Source: CAMDTE01 sp964504345 (GTDB lineage: Bacteria > Bacteroidota > Bacteroidia > Flavobacteriales > Schleiferiaceae). From it: 64,000 nt of DNA. Below, piece after piece: positions 1 through 8,397 of the stretch. Position 1 is the first letter of the stretch, and each line of letters opens with the position of its first letter. The position numbers and the translations under genes were made by a program. The stretch lies in the NCBI GenBank assembly GCA_964504345.1, contig CAZDDX010000006.1:26863-90862 (forward strand), in the 5' to 3' direction. The notes beneath the pieces are model-generated. The model had not been told where the DNA came from, did no database searches, and saw only the letters and a list, made by a program, of their open reading frames with translations.

Positions 1-411
1 CCGTTGACCGCCAAACCATCGTCTATCGTTCCGGTATCTGAGGTTCCCGCGCCCAAGCCCGCGGCACCAACGACGTCGGCTCCCGCACCTGCATCAACTT
101 TGGCGCCTGCTGAACCCGTCCCCGGGTTGGCTGAAGCAGAAAAGCCTGCAGTGATTTTCCGGGTTCAATTGTCCACCTCCGGAACCGCCAAATCAGAGAC
201 CGATCCCTTGTTTGCAGCCGTACAACCGGTACATCGAGTTTTGGAAGGCAAGCTGTACAAGTTCTACTCCAAAGGATGTACCACCGAGGCGGAAGCGATC
301 CAATTGTTGGGTGTTGCGAAGAAAAACGGTTTCCCAGATGCTTTTTTGGTAGCATTTCGCGGGACCCTCAAAATTTCTGTTGCCGAAGCGCGCGCCCAAA
401 CCACTCCCTAA
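1..411 (+). CDS. N-acetylmuramoyl-L-alanine amidase, C-terminal end (partial)
   Basis: This is the 3' end of a gene that starts before the window; the reading frame is open from the first base and no start is credible here. The first ~45 residues are a Pro/Ala/Ser/Thr-rich linker. The last ~85 form a SPOR-like module, beginning FRVQLSTSG and continuing with EGKLYKFYSKG and GFPDAFLVAF. In flavobacteria this kind of tail closes periplasmic amidases that cut the MurNAc-L-Ala bond during cell separation, and those genes lie directly before mlaD, as here (9 nt gap). The catalytic domain is not visible, so the name rests on the tail and on gene order. Confidence 0.7.
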   Translation, partial: PLTAKPSSIVPVSEVPAPKPAAPTTSAPAPASTLAPAEPVPGLAEAEKPAVIFRVQLSTSGTAKSETDPLFAAVQPVHRVLEGKLYKFYSKGCTTEAEAIQLLGVAKKNGFPDAFLVAFRGTLKISVAEARAQTTP

Positions 412-420
412 ACCTCAGCC

Positions 421-1404
421 ATGCTCAAAATTCGTCCCTCCAAAGAATTTGTTGCCGGCGCGTTGGTCGTGGTGGCTGTGGCCGGCCTCTACTGGGGCAT
501 TTCATTTTTGAAAGGGAACGACGTATTCAAATCCGAACGGGTCTTTTACGCCGTTTACAACAATGCCCAGGGACTGATGAAGGCCAACCCGGTCACCATC
601 AACGGTTTTCAAGTGGGTCAAGTGGGCGATTTGTACTTTCATCCGGACCTCAGCGGACGTCTGATCGCCAAAATAGTGGTTTCCAACGATTACCCCGTGC
701 CTACGAACACCGTGGCGCGTATTTCCTCGAATGGCCTATTGGGCGAGAAAATGGTGGTCCTCCTGCTGGGAAATGCCTCACAAAGTGCTGCGAGCGGCGA
801 CACTCTGTTGGGTTCCATTGAAGTTTCGATCACGGAAACCATCAACGCCGAAGTGGCCCCCATTAAGTTAAAAGCGGAAAAGCTCATGGGCTCTTTGGAC
901 ACGGCCATCCAAGTGCTGACCGGATTCCTGGACCCCAAAACCGAACGCGCTTTCCGGACGTCCGTGGTGAGTTTGGAGAACAGCTTGGATCACCTGGAGG
1001 GCATCACGAAAAATACCGACGGACTGTTGGCAGACAACCGTGCCAAGCTGGACCGACTGTTCTCCAACTTGGACAAACTGGGGCAAACGCTTGCCGCTAA
1101 TTCCGGTGACTTGGATCGGGCTTTGTCCAACGCTGCATCCATTACAGACACCCTGGCTGCTGCCAATTTGACCCAAACGCTCGCACATCTGGAACAGACC
1201 AGCGCGCACTTGGCCGTCATCACAGATAAAATTGCCGCTGGAAAAGGAACTTTGGGTTTGTTGGTGCACGATGAAAAACTGTACCGCGATGTGGACGGAG
1301 CCCTCGTTTCGTTGGAAAAACTTCTCACGGATTTCCGAGCCCACCCGCGTCGTTATCTTGCGCCCTTTGGAAAACGCAACAACGACGAAAAATCTGAAGA
1401 ATAA
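421..1404 (+). CDS. MlaD/MCE-domain lipid transport protein
   Basis: A 327-residue inner-membrane-anchored MCE protein. Residues ~12-29 form one hydrophobic anchor (VAGALVVVAVAGLYWGISFL). They are followed by an MCE domain at ~37-115, with the typical stretch VYNNAQGLMKANPVTINGFQ and the strand GLLGEKMVVLLLG. The rest is a long Leu/Asp/Asn-rich helical tail suggestive of coiled coil. MCE proteins bind phospholipid between inner and outer membrane, usually with an MlaE/MlaF ABC transporter, which is not encoded nearby. The stop overlaps the start of the next gene by one base (TAATG), so translation is probably coupled. Confidence 0.88.
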   Translation: MLKIRPSKEFVAGALVVVAVAGLYWGISFLKGNDVFKSERVFYAVYNNAQGLMKANPVTINGFQVGQVGDLYFHPDLSGRLIAKIVVSNDYPVPTNTVARISSNGLLGEKMVVLLLGNASQSAASGDTLLGSIEVSITETINAEVAPIKLKAEKLMGSLDTAIQVLTGFLDPKTERAFRTSVVSLENSLDHLEGITKNTDGLLADNRAKLDRLFSNLDKLGQTLAANSGDLDRALSNAASITDTLAAANLTQTLAHLEQTSAHLAVITDKIAAGKGTLGLLVHDEKLYRDVDGALVSLEKLLTDFRAHPRRYLAPFGKRNNDEKSEE

Positions 1405-2663
1405 TGGGTATTTCTACACTTCTATTCCTGGCCCTAACGGGCTCTGCCGGTTGGGCTTTTTCACGGAAGGTGCGCCTCATTCGCGCCAAAATCAACCTGG
1501 GACAACCCGTGGATCGGCAGGACCGCAGCGGAGAACGGTGGGCCACCATGGCGCGCGTGGCCTTGGGCCAAAGCAAAATGGGCGCCAAACCCTTGCCGGC
1601 CCTATTGCACCTTTTGGTGTATGTTGGCTTTGTGCTGATCAACATTGAAGTTTTGGAAATGCTGGTGGACGGCATTGCCGGCACGCACCGATTTTTCCAA
1701 CCGTATCTGGGTTCTGTCTACACCGCAGCCCTCAATTTCTTTGAGGTATTGGCGCTTTTGGTGTTGGTCGCTTGTGCGATCTTTTTGACCCGACGGTTCG
1801 TCTCGCGCGTACCCCGCTTGCAACACCCGGATTTGGCCGGATTCCCGCAAAAAGACGCCACCACCATTTTGGTGGTTGAAGTCGTTTTAATGGCCGCACT
1901 CCTGCTGATGAATGCCGCGGAAGCGGCCTTGCCCGGCGGTACTGGCTACGTGATCTCTGGATACCTGGTCTCTTTGTTGTTTGGCCTCTCCGAATCTTCA
2001 CTGCATGCCGTGGTTACGGGTGCCTGGTGGTTTCACTGGGTTGGGATTTTGGCCTTTTTGAACTACCTCCCCTACTCCAAGCACTTCCACATCGTACTGG
2101 CCTTCCCCAACACTTACTACAGCAAATTAACCCCCAAGGGACAGCTGGACTCCATGCCCAGTGTCACGCACGAGGTCAAGGCCATGCTGGATCCTTCCTA
2201 CGCCCCCCCGGCCGGTGACGCTCCGGCGCGATTTGGCGCCAAGGACGTGGTGGATTTGCACTGGGTGAATCTGTTAAACGCCTACACGTGTACGGAATGC
2301 GGTCGGTGTACGGAAGCCTGTCCGGCCAACCAAACCGGCAAAAAACTCAGCCCCCGTCGCATCATGATGGCCACCCGCGACCGGTTGGAAAACTACCAAC
2401 CCGAAGACGGCTTGTCTCTCCTGGACCACGGCATTTCACGCGAAGAACTTTGGGCCTGCACCACGTGCAATGCGTGCACGGAGGCCTGCCCCATTGGCAT
2501 TGACCCCTTGGACATCATCGTGCAAATGCGGCAGTACATCGTTATGGAAGAATCCGGCGCTCCACACGGTTTGAACGCCATGATGACCAATTTGGAAAAC
2601 AACGGAGCACCGTGGCCGTTTGCACAAGCAGACAAGGGCCGCTGGGCGCAAGAACTGAACTGA
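1404..2663 (+). CDS. Membrane (Fe-S)-binding protein, heterodisulfide-reductase-like
   Basis: A 419-residue protein with about five to six hydrophobic segments in the first ~230 residues, resembling the b-type cytochrome part of HdrE/NarI-like subunits. A cytoplasmic 2x[4Fe-4S] ferredoxin domain follows. The two cluster motifs are clear: CTECGRCTEACP near residue 295 and CTTCNACTEACP near 352. It probably passes electrons between the membrane and the soluble partner encoded next; donor and acceptor are unknown. The start overlaps the mlaD stop. The amidase/mlaD/two Fe-S gene order is one I recognise from flavobacterial genomes. Confidence 0.85.
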   Translation: MGISTLLFLALTGSAGWAFSRKVRLIRAKINLGQPVDRQDRSGERWATMARVALGQSKMGAKPLPALLHLLVYVGFVLINIEVLEMLVDGIAGTHRFFQPYLGSVYTAALNFFEVLALLVLVACAIFLTRRFVSRVPRLQHPDLAGFPQKDATTILVVEVVLMAALLLMNAAEAALPGGTGYVISGYLVSLLFGLSESSLHAVVTGAWWFHWVGILAFLNYLPYSKHFHIVLAFPNTYYSKLTPKGQLDSMPSVTHEVKAMLDPSYAPPAGDAPARFGAKDVVDLHWVNLLNAYTCTECGRCTEACPANQTGKKLSPRRIMMATRDRLENYQPEDGLSLLDHGISREELWACTTCNACTEACPIGIDPLDIIVQMRQYIVMEESGAPHGLNAMMTNLENNGAPWPFAQADKGRWAQELN

Positions 2664-2664
2664 T

Positions 2665-3459
2665 ATGGGGGATACCTTAACCATTCGAACCGTCGCTGAG
2701 TTTGCGGCCGCCGGCGAACTGCCCGAAGTAGTCTTTTGGACCGGATGCGCTGGTAGTTTTGACGACCGCGCCAAGAAAATCACCAAGGCCTTTGCGCGCT
2801 TGCTGCACAAGTCCGGCGTGTCCTTTGCCATCCTGGGCTCCGAAGAGGGGTGCACCGGGGATCCCGCCAAACGCGCCGGCAACGAATTCCTTTTCCAGAT
2901 GCAGGCCCTTCAAAACATTGAAGTTCTCAACGCGTACGGCATTCAATCGTTGGTCACCGCATGCCCCCACTGCTTCAATACCCTAAAGAACGAATACCCG
3001 GCGCTGGGCGGGCAGTATTCGGTGAAGCACCACACCCAATTCCTGCAAGAACTGCTGCAGTCCGGCCGCTTGCGGGTGGAGGGTGGAAAATTTGAGGGCA
3101 AGAAAATCGTGTACCACGACCCCTGTTATTTGGGGCGGGCCAACGGTGAATACGAAGCTCCGCGGGCCGTTCTTGCTGCGCTTGAGGGAGAAATGCTGGA
3201 AATGAAGCGCAGCCGGAAAAACGGACTGTGCTGCGGTGCCGGCGGTGCGCAAATGTTTAAAGAGCCCGAACCCGGTCGCCAAGACATCAATGTGGCCCGA
3301 ACCGAAGAAGCCCTCGCGCTGCAACCAGACATCATCGCCACCGGATGCCCGTTTTGCAACACCATGCTCACCGACGGAACCAAACACTTCCAACAGGAAG
3401 GAAAAGTAGAGGTTCTGGACGTCGCTGAATTAATCGCCCGTGCCGACGACCTCGTTTGA
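2665..3459 (+). CDS. (Fe-S)-binding protein with two CCG domains
   Basis: A 264-residue soluble protein of the HdrB/GlpC/LutA type. Two cysteine-rich CCG modules are visible. The first has FWTGCAGSFDD, a middle cysteine EEGCTGDP and ACPHCFNTL. The second has HDPCYLG, LCCGAGGAQMF and GCPFCNTML. Such domains bind an iron-sulfur cluster and act in two-electron chemistry with thiols, quinols or lactate/glycerol-3-phosphate-type substrates; the substrate here cannot be read. It begins one base after the stop of the membrane Fe-S protein, which is its likely partner. The next gene starts inside its 3' end. Confidence 0.85.
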   Translation: MGDTLTIRTVAEFAAAGELPEVVFWTGCAGSFDDRAKKITKAFARLLHKSGVSFAILGSEEGCTGDPAKRAGNEFLFQMQALQNIEVLNAYGIQSLVTACPHCFNTLKNEYPALGGQYSVKHHTQFLQELLQSGRLRVEGGKFEGKKIVYHDPCYLGRANGEYEAPRAVLAALEGEMLEMKRSRKNGLCCGAGGAQMFKEPEPGRQDINVARTEEALALQPDIIATGCPFCNTMLTDGTKHFQQEGKVEVLDVAELIARADDLV

Positions 3460-3925
3460 TTCCTTGCCGAACGACGCCCGAATTTGGGTGTACGCCGCCG
3501 ACCGCGCCCTGACGGACGCCGAGGTAGGCCGCATTGAACACGAGCTCCAGACGTTCACAACGGACTGGACTTCCCACGGTGCCGCCTTGCGCGCAGCAGC
3601 CAGCGTATTTGATCACCGTTTTGCGGTAATTGCCCTGGACACCCAAGAATCATCGGCCTCCGGCTGCAGCATAGACAAGTCCTTGCGTGCCGTGCAGCAA
3701 CTGGAACAAGGCCTTCAATTGAGCCTCACGAACCGACTTTTCGTTTGGGTTGTGGGGCCGAACGGTTGGGAGAAATGGTCCGTAGGAAGTGCCAAAAAGA
3801 CATGGAAAAACAAGCTGTGGCCCGCAGAAACGTATTTGGCAGACACCACGGCCAGCACCAAGGGCGCGTGGTTGGATTCGCGAAGGGCGCTTCCGGAAAA
3901 CAGTTGGTTGGCCAAAGTGCGCTGA
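3440..3925 (+). CDS. Conserved Bacteroidota protein (often mislabelled ABC transporter ATPase)
   Basis: A 161-residue soluble protein starting at GTG, overlapping the previous gene by 20 nt. I recognise the family by RIWVYAADRALTDAE near the start, the stretch TDWTSHGAALRAAASVFDHR and the short motif SASGCSIDKSLR, which contains the only cysteine. Databases often call it ABC transporter ATPase, but there is no Walker A, signature or Walker B motif, so that name is wrong. The role is unknown. Its fixed place after the Fe-S genes and the Ser-x-Ser-Gly-Cys-Ser loop suggest a redox or cluster-related function (inference). Confidence 0.75.
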   Translation: MPTTSFDSLPNDARIWVYAADRALTDAEVGRIEHELQTFTTDWTSHGAALRAAASVFDHRFAVIALDTQESSASGCSIDKSLRAVQQLEQGLQLSLTNRLFVWVVGPNGWEKWSVGSAKKTWKNKLWPAETYLADTTASTKGAWLDSRRALPENSWLAKVR

Positions 3926-3950
3926 GGCGCAGCTTGCCCTTCCCAGGGCG

Positions 3951-5123
3951 CTATATTGAATCTTGGGAGGTCATCGCCCCAGGGGTCCAACCGGATTTGA
4001 GCTGGCGTGCTACCGCTTGATCTGCGGCAAACGTAAAGTTATCGGGATTTAGGGCGTCCAACGCCACCCACGAACATTGTTCCACATCGTGGGAACCCTC
4101 CGGTAAGGGAGAACCCCAATTTTGGACGGGCACGTCGGAATACCGCTGATTCTGTGGCTTCACCGTATAAAAGTGCACCAAAACATCCGCATCGGGATCG
4201 AAGGCGCTGGGAACCGGATGCGTTGCGGATCCCCAACGCACGCCAACGTTCACGGGGAAGTTTAATTCTTCAATCCACTCGCGTTTCAGGGCCGTTGGAG
4301 CATCCTCTCCCGGCTCCATCCCTCCACCCGGGAATTTGACCAATTCGCGCCCGCGAAATCGTTCGCGAGACACCAAAACGCACCCGTCCCACAGCAGGAG
4401 TCCGTACACCCGCTCCACCCAACGCCTACCGAGACCGGGGGTCCACGCTCGAAGCATTTGTCTTTTTCCTGGAGGTCCAGGCAACCGCTCCGGATGCCAA
4501 CCGGCAGATTTTAGGCCTTGAATTACATTGCTTTTGGCGCAGTACGAAACCCACAGCGCACGGGGTGCTGCACGTTGGTACAGCGCCTGCCAAACAAAAG
4601 GCGTCCACAACTCCGGTTGCGAGGCGGGGGCAAAGGCGTCGTAGAGAAACAAACGAAATTTTGGTGATTTTTGAGCATCGTCGGACGCCAACCAGTCCAA
4701 GGCGTCGGCGTGCAGGATGCGAATGCGCTCGGTCTCGCGGGCACGGCGGAGAGCGTCGCGCAGCAGCAGCGCGGCCGGGCGGGCAGACACCAAGGCCTCC
4801 CAATAAGCCGCTTCTTCCTCCAGATGCAGCGGATGCTTCTCCAAAGACCAGTACACGTATGGGGATTCCGGAGCGTTTTCTTCCATCCAATGCGCCACAA
4901 GTGCCGCATTTAAACCGGTTCCATAGCCCAGTTCCAAAGCAAAAAACGGAGCTGAATCCTGAGGATCCCGCTCCGCTTGGTACGCAGTCCAGGCGGTTTC
5001 CCAGCCCCGCGTTAGGTAAACGTGTTGGCTTTCGGTCCACGCGCCACGTCGGCTGTGGTATGGAACTCCAAAGCGCTCATCGATCCACGAAAACGATTGA
5101 TCATTCGTTTCCAGTAGCGGCAT
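3951..5123 (-). CDS. mnmD: MnmD-like tRNA methyltransferase fused to a Nudix hydrolase domain
   Basis: A 390-residue two-domain protein. Residues ~1-230 match MnmD, which methylates nm5s2U34 to mnm5s2U34 in tRNA. Visible signs are YHSRRGAWTESQHVYL, the SAM-binding LELGYGTGLNA and the active-site-like FLYDAFAP. Residues ~235-375 are a Nudix domain; GGGMEPGEDAPTALKREWIEEL fits G-x5-E-x7-RE-U-x-EE. Flavobacterial MnmD proteins I know are about 220 residues and lack the Nudix part. The start lies inside the preceding lipoprotein gene (23 nt overlap) in the conserved mnmD/DUF4920/ilvE neighbourhood. The Nudix substrate is unknown. Confidence 0.85.
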   Translation of the reverse strand: MPLLETNDQSFSWIDERFGVPYHSRRGAWTESQHVYLTRGWETAWTAYQAERDPQDSAPFFALELGYGTGLNAALVAHWMEENAPESPYVYWSLEKHPLHLEEEAAYWEALVSARPAALLLRDALRRARETERIRILHADALDWLASDDAQKSPKFRLFLYDAFAPASQPELWTPFVWQALYQRAAPRALWVSYCAKSNVIQGLKSAGWHPERLPGPPGKRQMLRAWTPGLGRRWVERVYGLLLWDGCVLVSRERFRGRELVKFPGGGMEPGEDAPTALKREWIEELNFPVNVGVRWGSATHPVPSAFDPDADVLVHFYTVKPQNQRYSDVPVQNWGSPLPEGSHDVEQCSWVALDALNPDNFTFAADQAVARQLKSGWTPGAMTSQDSI

Positions 5124-5604
5124 CGGCGGGCAACTTCATTTTTTGGATGCGCGGAATGGGTCCCTGACAGTGCTGCTGGTGGCACGCCACGCAGGTTTCA
5201 ATCAAGGCATTGTACGCATCGCGTTTTTCCGCTTGGGGCGCATTGGCTTCCACCAAACCAATCACCGCGTCCATTCGCTCCAAATACTCGGAGGATTTTT
5301 CGCGGAACACCTCCCCTAGCTCGTTGGGTTTGGTGGCTTGCGCAGACTGCATGTTGGCGTGTACTTCGCGCCAATTGCGCAATACGTCTGCGTCCCATTC
5401 GCCTGCGGCAAACTTGGCCTTATTGGCTTCGTGACCGGAGGCCATGGCACGCATCAGCGCCGCCAATTCACTGGCTTGGTACATCGTACCGGCTTCGGTT
5501 GCGGATACGGCTTCCTGCTTGGCCTGATCCGCCTTGTTGGAACAGGCGGCCAACAAACCAAATAGGCCCAATGCGGCCAGGCTCGCAATCGCGCGTGGAC
5601 TCAT
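5101..5604 (-). CDS. Cytochrome c-like lipoprotein with one CxxCH
   Basis: A 167-residue predicted lipoprotein. The signal peptide ends in the lipobox LLAACS. A mostly helical body follows (long Ala/Glu/Lys-rich helices), then CVACHQQHC about 25 residues from the end, giving one CxxCH heme site. The length and the C-terminal heme motif resemble the four-helix cytochrome c'/c556 fold. It would sit in the periplasm facing a membrane. The start overlaps the DUF4920 stop by 4 nt and its 3' end overlaps mnmD by 23 nt, so the three genes look co-transcribed. The electron partner is unknown. Confidence 0.75.
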   Translation of the reverse strand: MSPRAIASLAALGLFGLLAACSNKADQAKQEAVSATEAGTMYQASELAALMRAMASGHEANKAKFAAGEWDADVLRNWREVHANMQSAQATKPNELGEVFREKSSEYLERMDAVIGLVEANAPQAEKRDAYNALIETCVACHQQHCQGPIPRIQKMKLPADAATGNE

Positions 5605-6092
5605 TTTTTAGCCGCTTCGGCCTCAATGGCTACGCCGTTGGCCAAGAAACTGTACTCCACGCGTGGCTCGGTAATGCTGTCGATGTGGGCCTGCGACTTT
5701 CCAGCATCCGATGCTTTGTGCTTCAGCCAATCCACGCTCAAGGTGTCCACTTTCACGTAGCCAGAGACCACTGCTTTCTTGCCCGTGGCGTCCATGGGAA
5801 CGAAGAATGCGTAGTCTTTGAAGCGAACGGTCATCGTTTGTCCGTTGCCCATGTTCAAATCCATCCAGCAACCCTTTGCTTGGCAAACCCCGTCGATGGA
5901 CGCCTCAACGGTGGCCGCAATCGAGTCCGACGTCTTCAACTGTTCCAGCAACGCCTCTGGAGACAAGGCTCCCGCAGTTTCAATGGTGTCCCCAAAGTAG
6001 GCGAACGAACGGTTGTCAGCAGCTTCGCCCGAGGGCTGGCAGGCCGCCAACAGCAAAGCCGTTGCGCCCGCAAAAAGAAGGGAATTTTTCAT
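5601..6092 (-). CDS. DUF4920 domain lipoprotein
   Basis: A 163-residue lipoprotein; the signal peptide MKNSLLFAGATALLLAAC gives the lipid-anchored cysteine. The DUF4920 core carries the hallmark VCQAKGCWM and the strand TMTVRFKDYAFFVP. The frame could start five codons upstream, but the signal-peptide start at MKN fits better. It also lies only 4 nt from a TATCTTTG box, so the mRNA is probably leaderless. Function is unknown; the Cys pair suggests metal or redox chemistry in the periplasm (inference). It is divergent from ilvE and heads the DUF4920-cytochrome-mnmD operon. Confidence 0.83.
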   Translation of the reverse strand: MKNSLLFAGATALLLAACQPSGEAADNRSFAYFGDTIETAGALSPEALLEQLKTSDSIAATVEASIDGVCQAKGCWMDLNMGNGQTMTVRFKDYAFFVPMDATGKKAVVSGYVKVDTLSVDWLKHKASDAGKSQAHIDSITEPRVEYSFLANGVAIEAEAAKK

Positions 6093-6096
6093 CCAA

Positions 6097-6104
6097 CAAA
6101 GATA
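6097..6104 (-). promoter_or_regulatory. Bacteroidota -7 box for the DUF4920 operon
   Basis: TATCTTTG on the minus strand, 4 nt before the chosen ATG. No clear -33 TTG. Predicts a leaderless or nearly leaderless transcript. It lies back to back with the ilvE box. Confidence 0.6.
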
Positions 6105-6122
6105 CAAAAGTTCCGAATGAAG

Positions 6123-6130
6123 TACCTTTG
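6123..6130 (+). promoter_or_regulatory. Bacteroidota -7 box for ilvE
   Basis: TACCTTTG, leaving a leader of about 45 nt before the ilvE ATG. Divergent from the DUF4920 box, with about 18 bp between the two. Confidence 0.55.
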
Positions 6131-6179
6131 CGCTTCTTGGGGAGGCTCAGAACCCCGCATACGCTTAGAACAAGGTACC

Positions 6180-7223
6180 ATGAACATCCAACGCGTCGCA
6201 GAATCTCGAATCAATACTATTGATTTTCAGAATATTGGCTTTGGTCAACACATCTCTGACCACACCTTTGATGTCGTTTTCAGCAACGGTTCCTGGGGTG
6301 ACGGCCGGATCAAACCTTATGGTGCCATGCACCACGGTTTGGGTCTGCACGCCTTGCACTACGGCCAGGCCGTCTTTGAAGGAATGAAGGCGTACCGCCA
6401 AGACGACGGGCACGTGGCCGTGTTTCGTCCGGAAGCCAACTGGGCTCGATTGAATCGTTCCGGATCTCGCCTCCTCATCCCGGAAATTCCCAAGGAAATC
6501 TTCATGGAAGGCCTCTTGGAGTTACTTCGCGTGGACGAAGCTTGGGTGCCCGCCGGGGAGGACATGAGTTTGTACATCCGTCCCTTCTTGTTCGGCTCGT
6601 CGGAATTCATCACGGCCCGACCGTCCGAGGAATACACTTTTGCGATTTTGACCGGCCCCGTAGGGGCTTACTACGCGCAACCGGTTAAGGTTAAAATTGA
6701 GGACCACTACACCCGCGCTGCCTCCGGCGGTGTGGGTTATACCAAAGCCGCGGGCAACTACGGCGGTGCGTTCTACGCCACCGCACAGGCCCAAAAGGAG
6801 GGTTTCAACCAGGTTTTGTGGACGGACCACGTGGAGCACGCCTACTTGGAGGAAGCGGGGACCATGAACGTTGCGTTTATACTGGACGGTGTTCTGGTGA
6901 CTCCTGCGCTGACGGACCGCATTTTGGCGGGCATTACCCGCGATTCCATCTTGACGGTTGCCCGTTCGTGGGGCATGCCGGTTGAGGAGCGCAAAGTTTC
7001 CGTGCACGAGTTGCAGGAGCACGCCCAAAAAGGCACCTTGCAAGAGGCTTTTGGCATGGGAACCGCAGCTGTGGTAAGCCCCATCGACGGCATTGGGTAC
7101 CAAGGCAAGATGATTGACGTGCCGGCTCCTCAAGACGGAGTGGCCCAGCGCGTAAAAAAGGCATTGGCAGACATTCGCCACGGTCGTGCGGAAGACGTGC
7201 ACGGCTGGATGGTGCGCATTTGA
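6180..7223 (+). CDS. ilvE: Branched-chain amino acid aminotransferase
   Basis: A 347-residue class IV PLP aminotransferase that interconverts Leu/Ile/Val and their 2-oxo acids. Visible signs are YGQAVFEGMKAYR, the PLP-lysine region GGVGYTKAAGNYGG, EEAGTMNVAF and the late GTAAVVSPI. The open frame extends far upstream, but that part runs antisense through two lipoprotein genes. The ATG before NIQRVAESRI gives the normal family length and follows a TACCTTTG promoter. In flavobacteria ilvE is usually next to the DUF4920/mnmD pair, as here. Confidence 0.95.
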   Translation: MNIQRVAESRINTIDFQNIGFGQHISDHTFDVVFSNGSWGDGRIKPYGAMHHGLGLHALHYGQAVFEGMKAYRQDDGHVAVFRPEANWARLNRSGSRLLIPEIPKEIFMEGLLELLRVDEAWVPAGEDMSLYIRPFLFGSSEFITARPSEEYTFAILTGPVGAYYAQPVKVKIEDHYTRAASGGVGYTKAAGNYGGAFYATAQAQKEGFNQVLWTDHVEHAYLEEAGTMNVAFILDGVLVTPALTDRILAGITRDSILTVARSWGMPVEERKVSVHELQEHAQKGTLQEAFGMGTAAVVSPIDGIGYQGKMIDVPAPQDGVAQRVKKALADIRHGRAEDVHGWMVRI

Positions 7224-7327
7224 TCCTGCGCGCGGTAAACCTTTCCTGGAATCGACGGACCAACTGCTGCATTGGGCGGGAACTTTTGTGCTTGCCTTTT
7301 GTTTCCATTGGGTAAATAACCCATACC

Positions 7328-8239
7328 ATGTCGATTCATTTGGTCACCGGCGCCACCGGAATGGTGGGGATCGAACTTGTAGCACAGTTGCGATCAGCAG
7401 GCCACGAAGTCCGCACCCTAACAACCCGCATCGGACAATCCCATGACGCCAACATCCAGTACTGGAGCCCGGATACCGGTGTGCTGGATCCCGCGGTTCT
7501 GCGCGGCGTTTCTGTGGTACACCACCTGGCCGGAGCCTCGGTCTCTGAGAAATGGACCGCGGCACACCGTCGGGATATTCTCACTAGCCGCCAAAAAGGG
7601 ACGGATTTATTGGTGGACCGACTGCGCTCCCTTTCCGCTGAAGAGCGTCCGCACACCGTTGTTTGCGCTTCAGCGGTGGGTATATACTCAGACCAAGCGG
7701 CGGACACTCCCCAACTCACGGAAAACGACGGACACGGCACGGGGTTCCTGGCGGAGGTGGTTCGCCACTGGGAGTTGGCAACGGATCAATTCCGCACATT
7801 AGGCATTCGAACGGTTCAACTGCGTATTGGCATTGTGCTGGGCCAAGGCGGGGCGCTGAGCGCCATGCTGCCGCTGTTCCGGGCGGGATTGGGCTCTCCC
7901 TTGGGATCTGGGCACCAGTGGATGCCTTGGATTCACGTAGAGGATTTGGCCGCTGCCTTTGTGCACGCAGCAAATCTGGAAAGCATGGACGGAGTGTACA
8001 ACGCCGTAGGGGTTGCGCCCGCCACCAACCGCGATTTCAGTGCCGCACTGGCACGGGTTCTCAACAAACCGTTTTGGGCTCCTGCTCCGCCTGCGTTTTT
8101 GCTGCGGCTGGTATTGGGCGATCGCTCCATCTTGGTGTTGGGAAGCACACCGGCTTCGTCCGAAAAGTTACGCGCAACGGGCTTTGTGCACCGCTTTACC
8201 GATTTGGATGCGGCATTGGCCTCTGTGGTTAAGCGGTAA
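7328..8239 (+). CDS. TIGR01777-family epimerase (SDR, YfcH-like)
   Basis: A 303-residue atypical short-chain dehydrogenase. The N-terminal NAD(P) motif is VTGATGMVG; VVHHLAGASVSEKW and the YSD region before it fit the family, as does the WIHVEDLAAAFVHAA stretch. The C-terminal domain (PAPPAFLLRLVLGDRSILVLGS) is the DUF1731 part. The substrate is unknown. It stands alone 104 nt after ilvE. A small inverted repeat TGGGT-AAATA-ACCCA lies 4 nt before the ATG, and a strong bidirectional terminator follows. Confidence 0.88.
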   Translation: MSIHLVTGATGMVGIELVAQLRSAGHEVRTLTTRIGQSHDANIQYWSPDTGVLDPAVLRGVSVVHHLAGASVSEKWTAAHRRDILTSRQKGTDLLVDRLRSLSAEERPHTVVCASAVGIYSDQAADTPQLTENDGHGTGFLAEVVRHWELATDQFRTLGIRTVQLRIGIVLGQGGALSAMLPLFRAGLGSPLGSGHQWMPWIHVEDLAAAFVHAANLESMDGVYNAVGVAPATNRDFSAALARVLNKPFWAPAPPAFLLRLVLGDRSILVLGSTPASSEKLRATGFVHRFTDLDAALASVVKR

Positions 8240-8295
8240 GACCAAGCATTCCAATACGAGCATCAGCATCCGCAAGGATCCCCGTTACAGTGCGC

Positions 8296-8339
8296 AAAAA
8301 AAATGGGGCTGCCTCGTCATGAGACAGCCCCTTTTTTTT
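8296..8339. terminator. Bidirectional Rho-independent terminator
   Basis: GGGGCTG at 8305-8311 pairs with CAGCCCC at 8325-8331, with a further CTC/GAG pairing inside. An A-run precedes it and a T-run follows, so it can serve both the epimerase gene and the converging YceI gene. Confidence 0.85.
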
Positions 8340-8397
8340 GGATTTCCAGTTCGCTCATCCCGCACAACACGCGAGAGCCCAGAGAAAGGTTATGAGC

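Noticed and set aside
3918..3949. Two 5-bp hairpins between the converging genes at 3.9 kb as a terminator
   Set aside because: Short stems and no T-run; not convincing.
5499..6179. N-terminal extension of the ilvE frame by 227 codons
   Set aside because: It runs antisense through two lipoprotein genes; the promoter and family start lie at the ATG at 6180.
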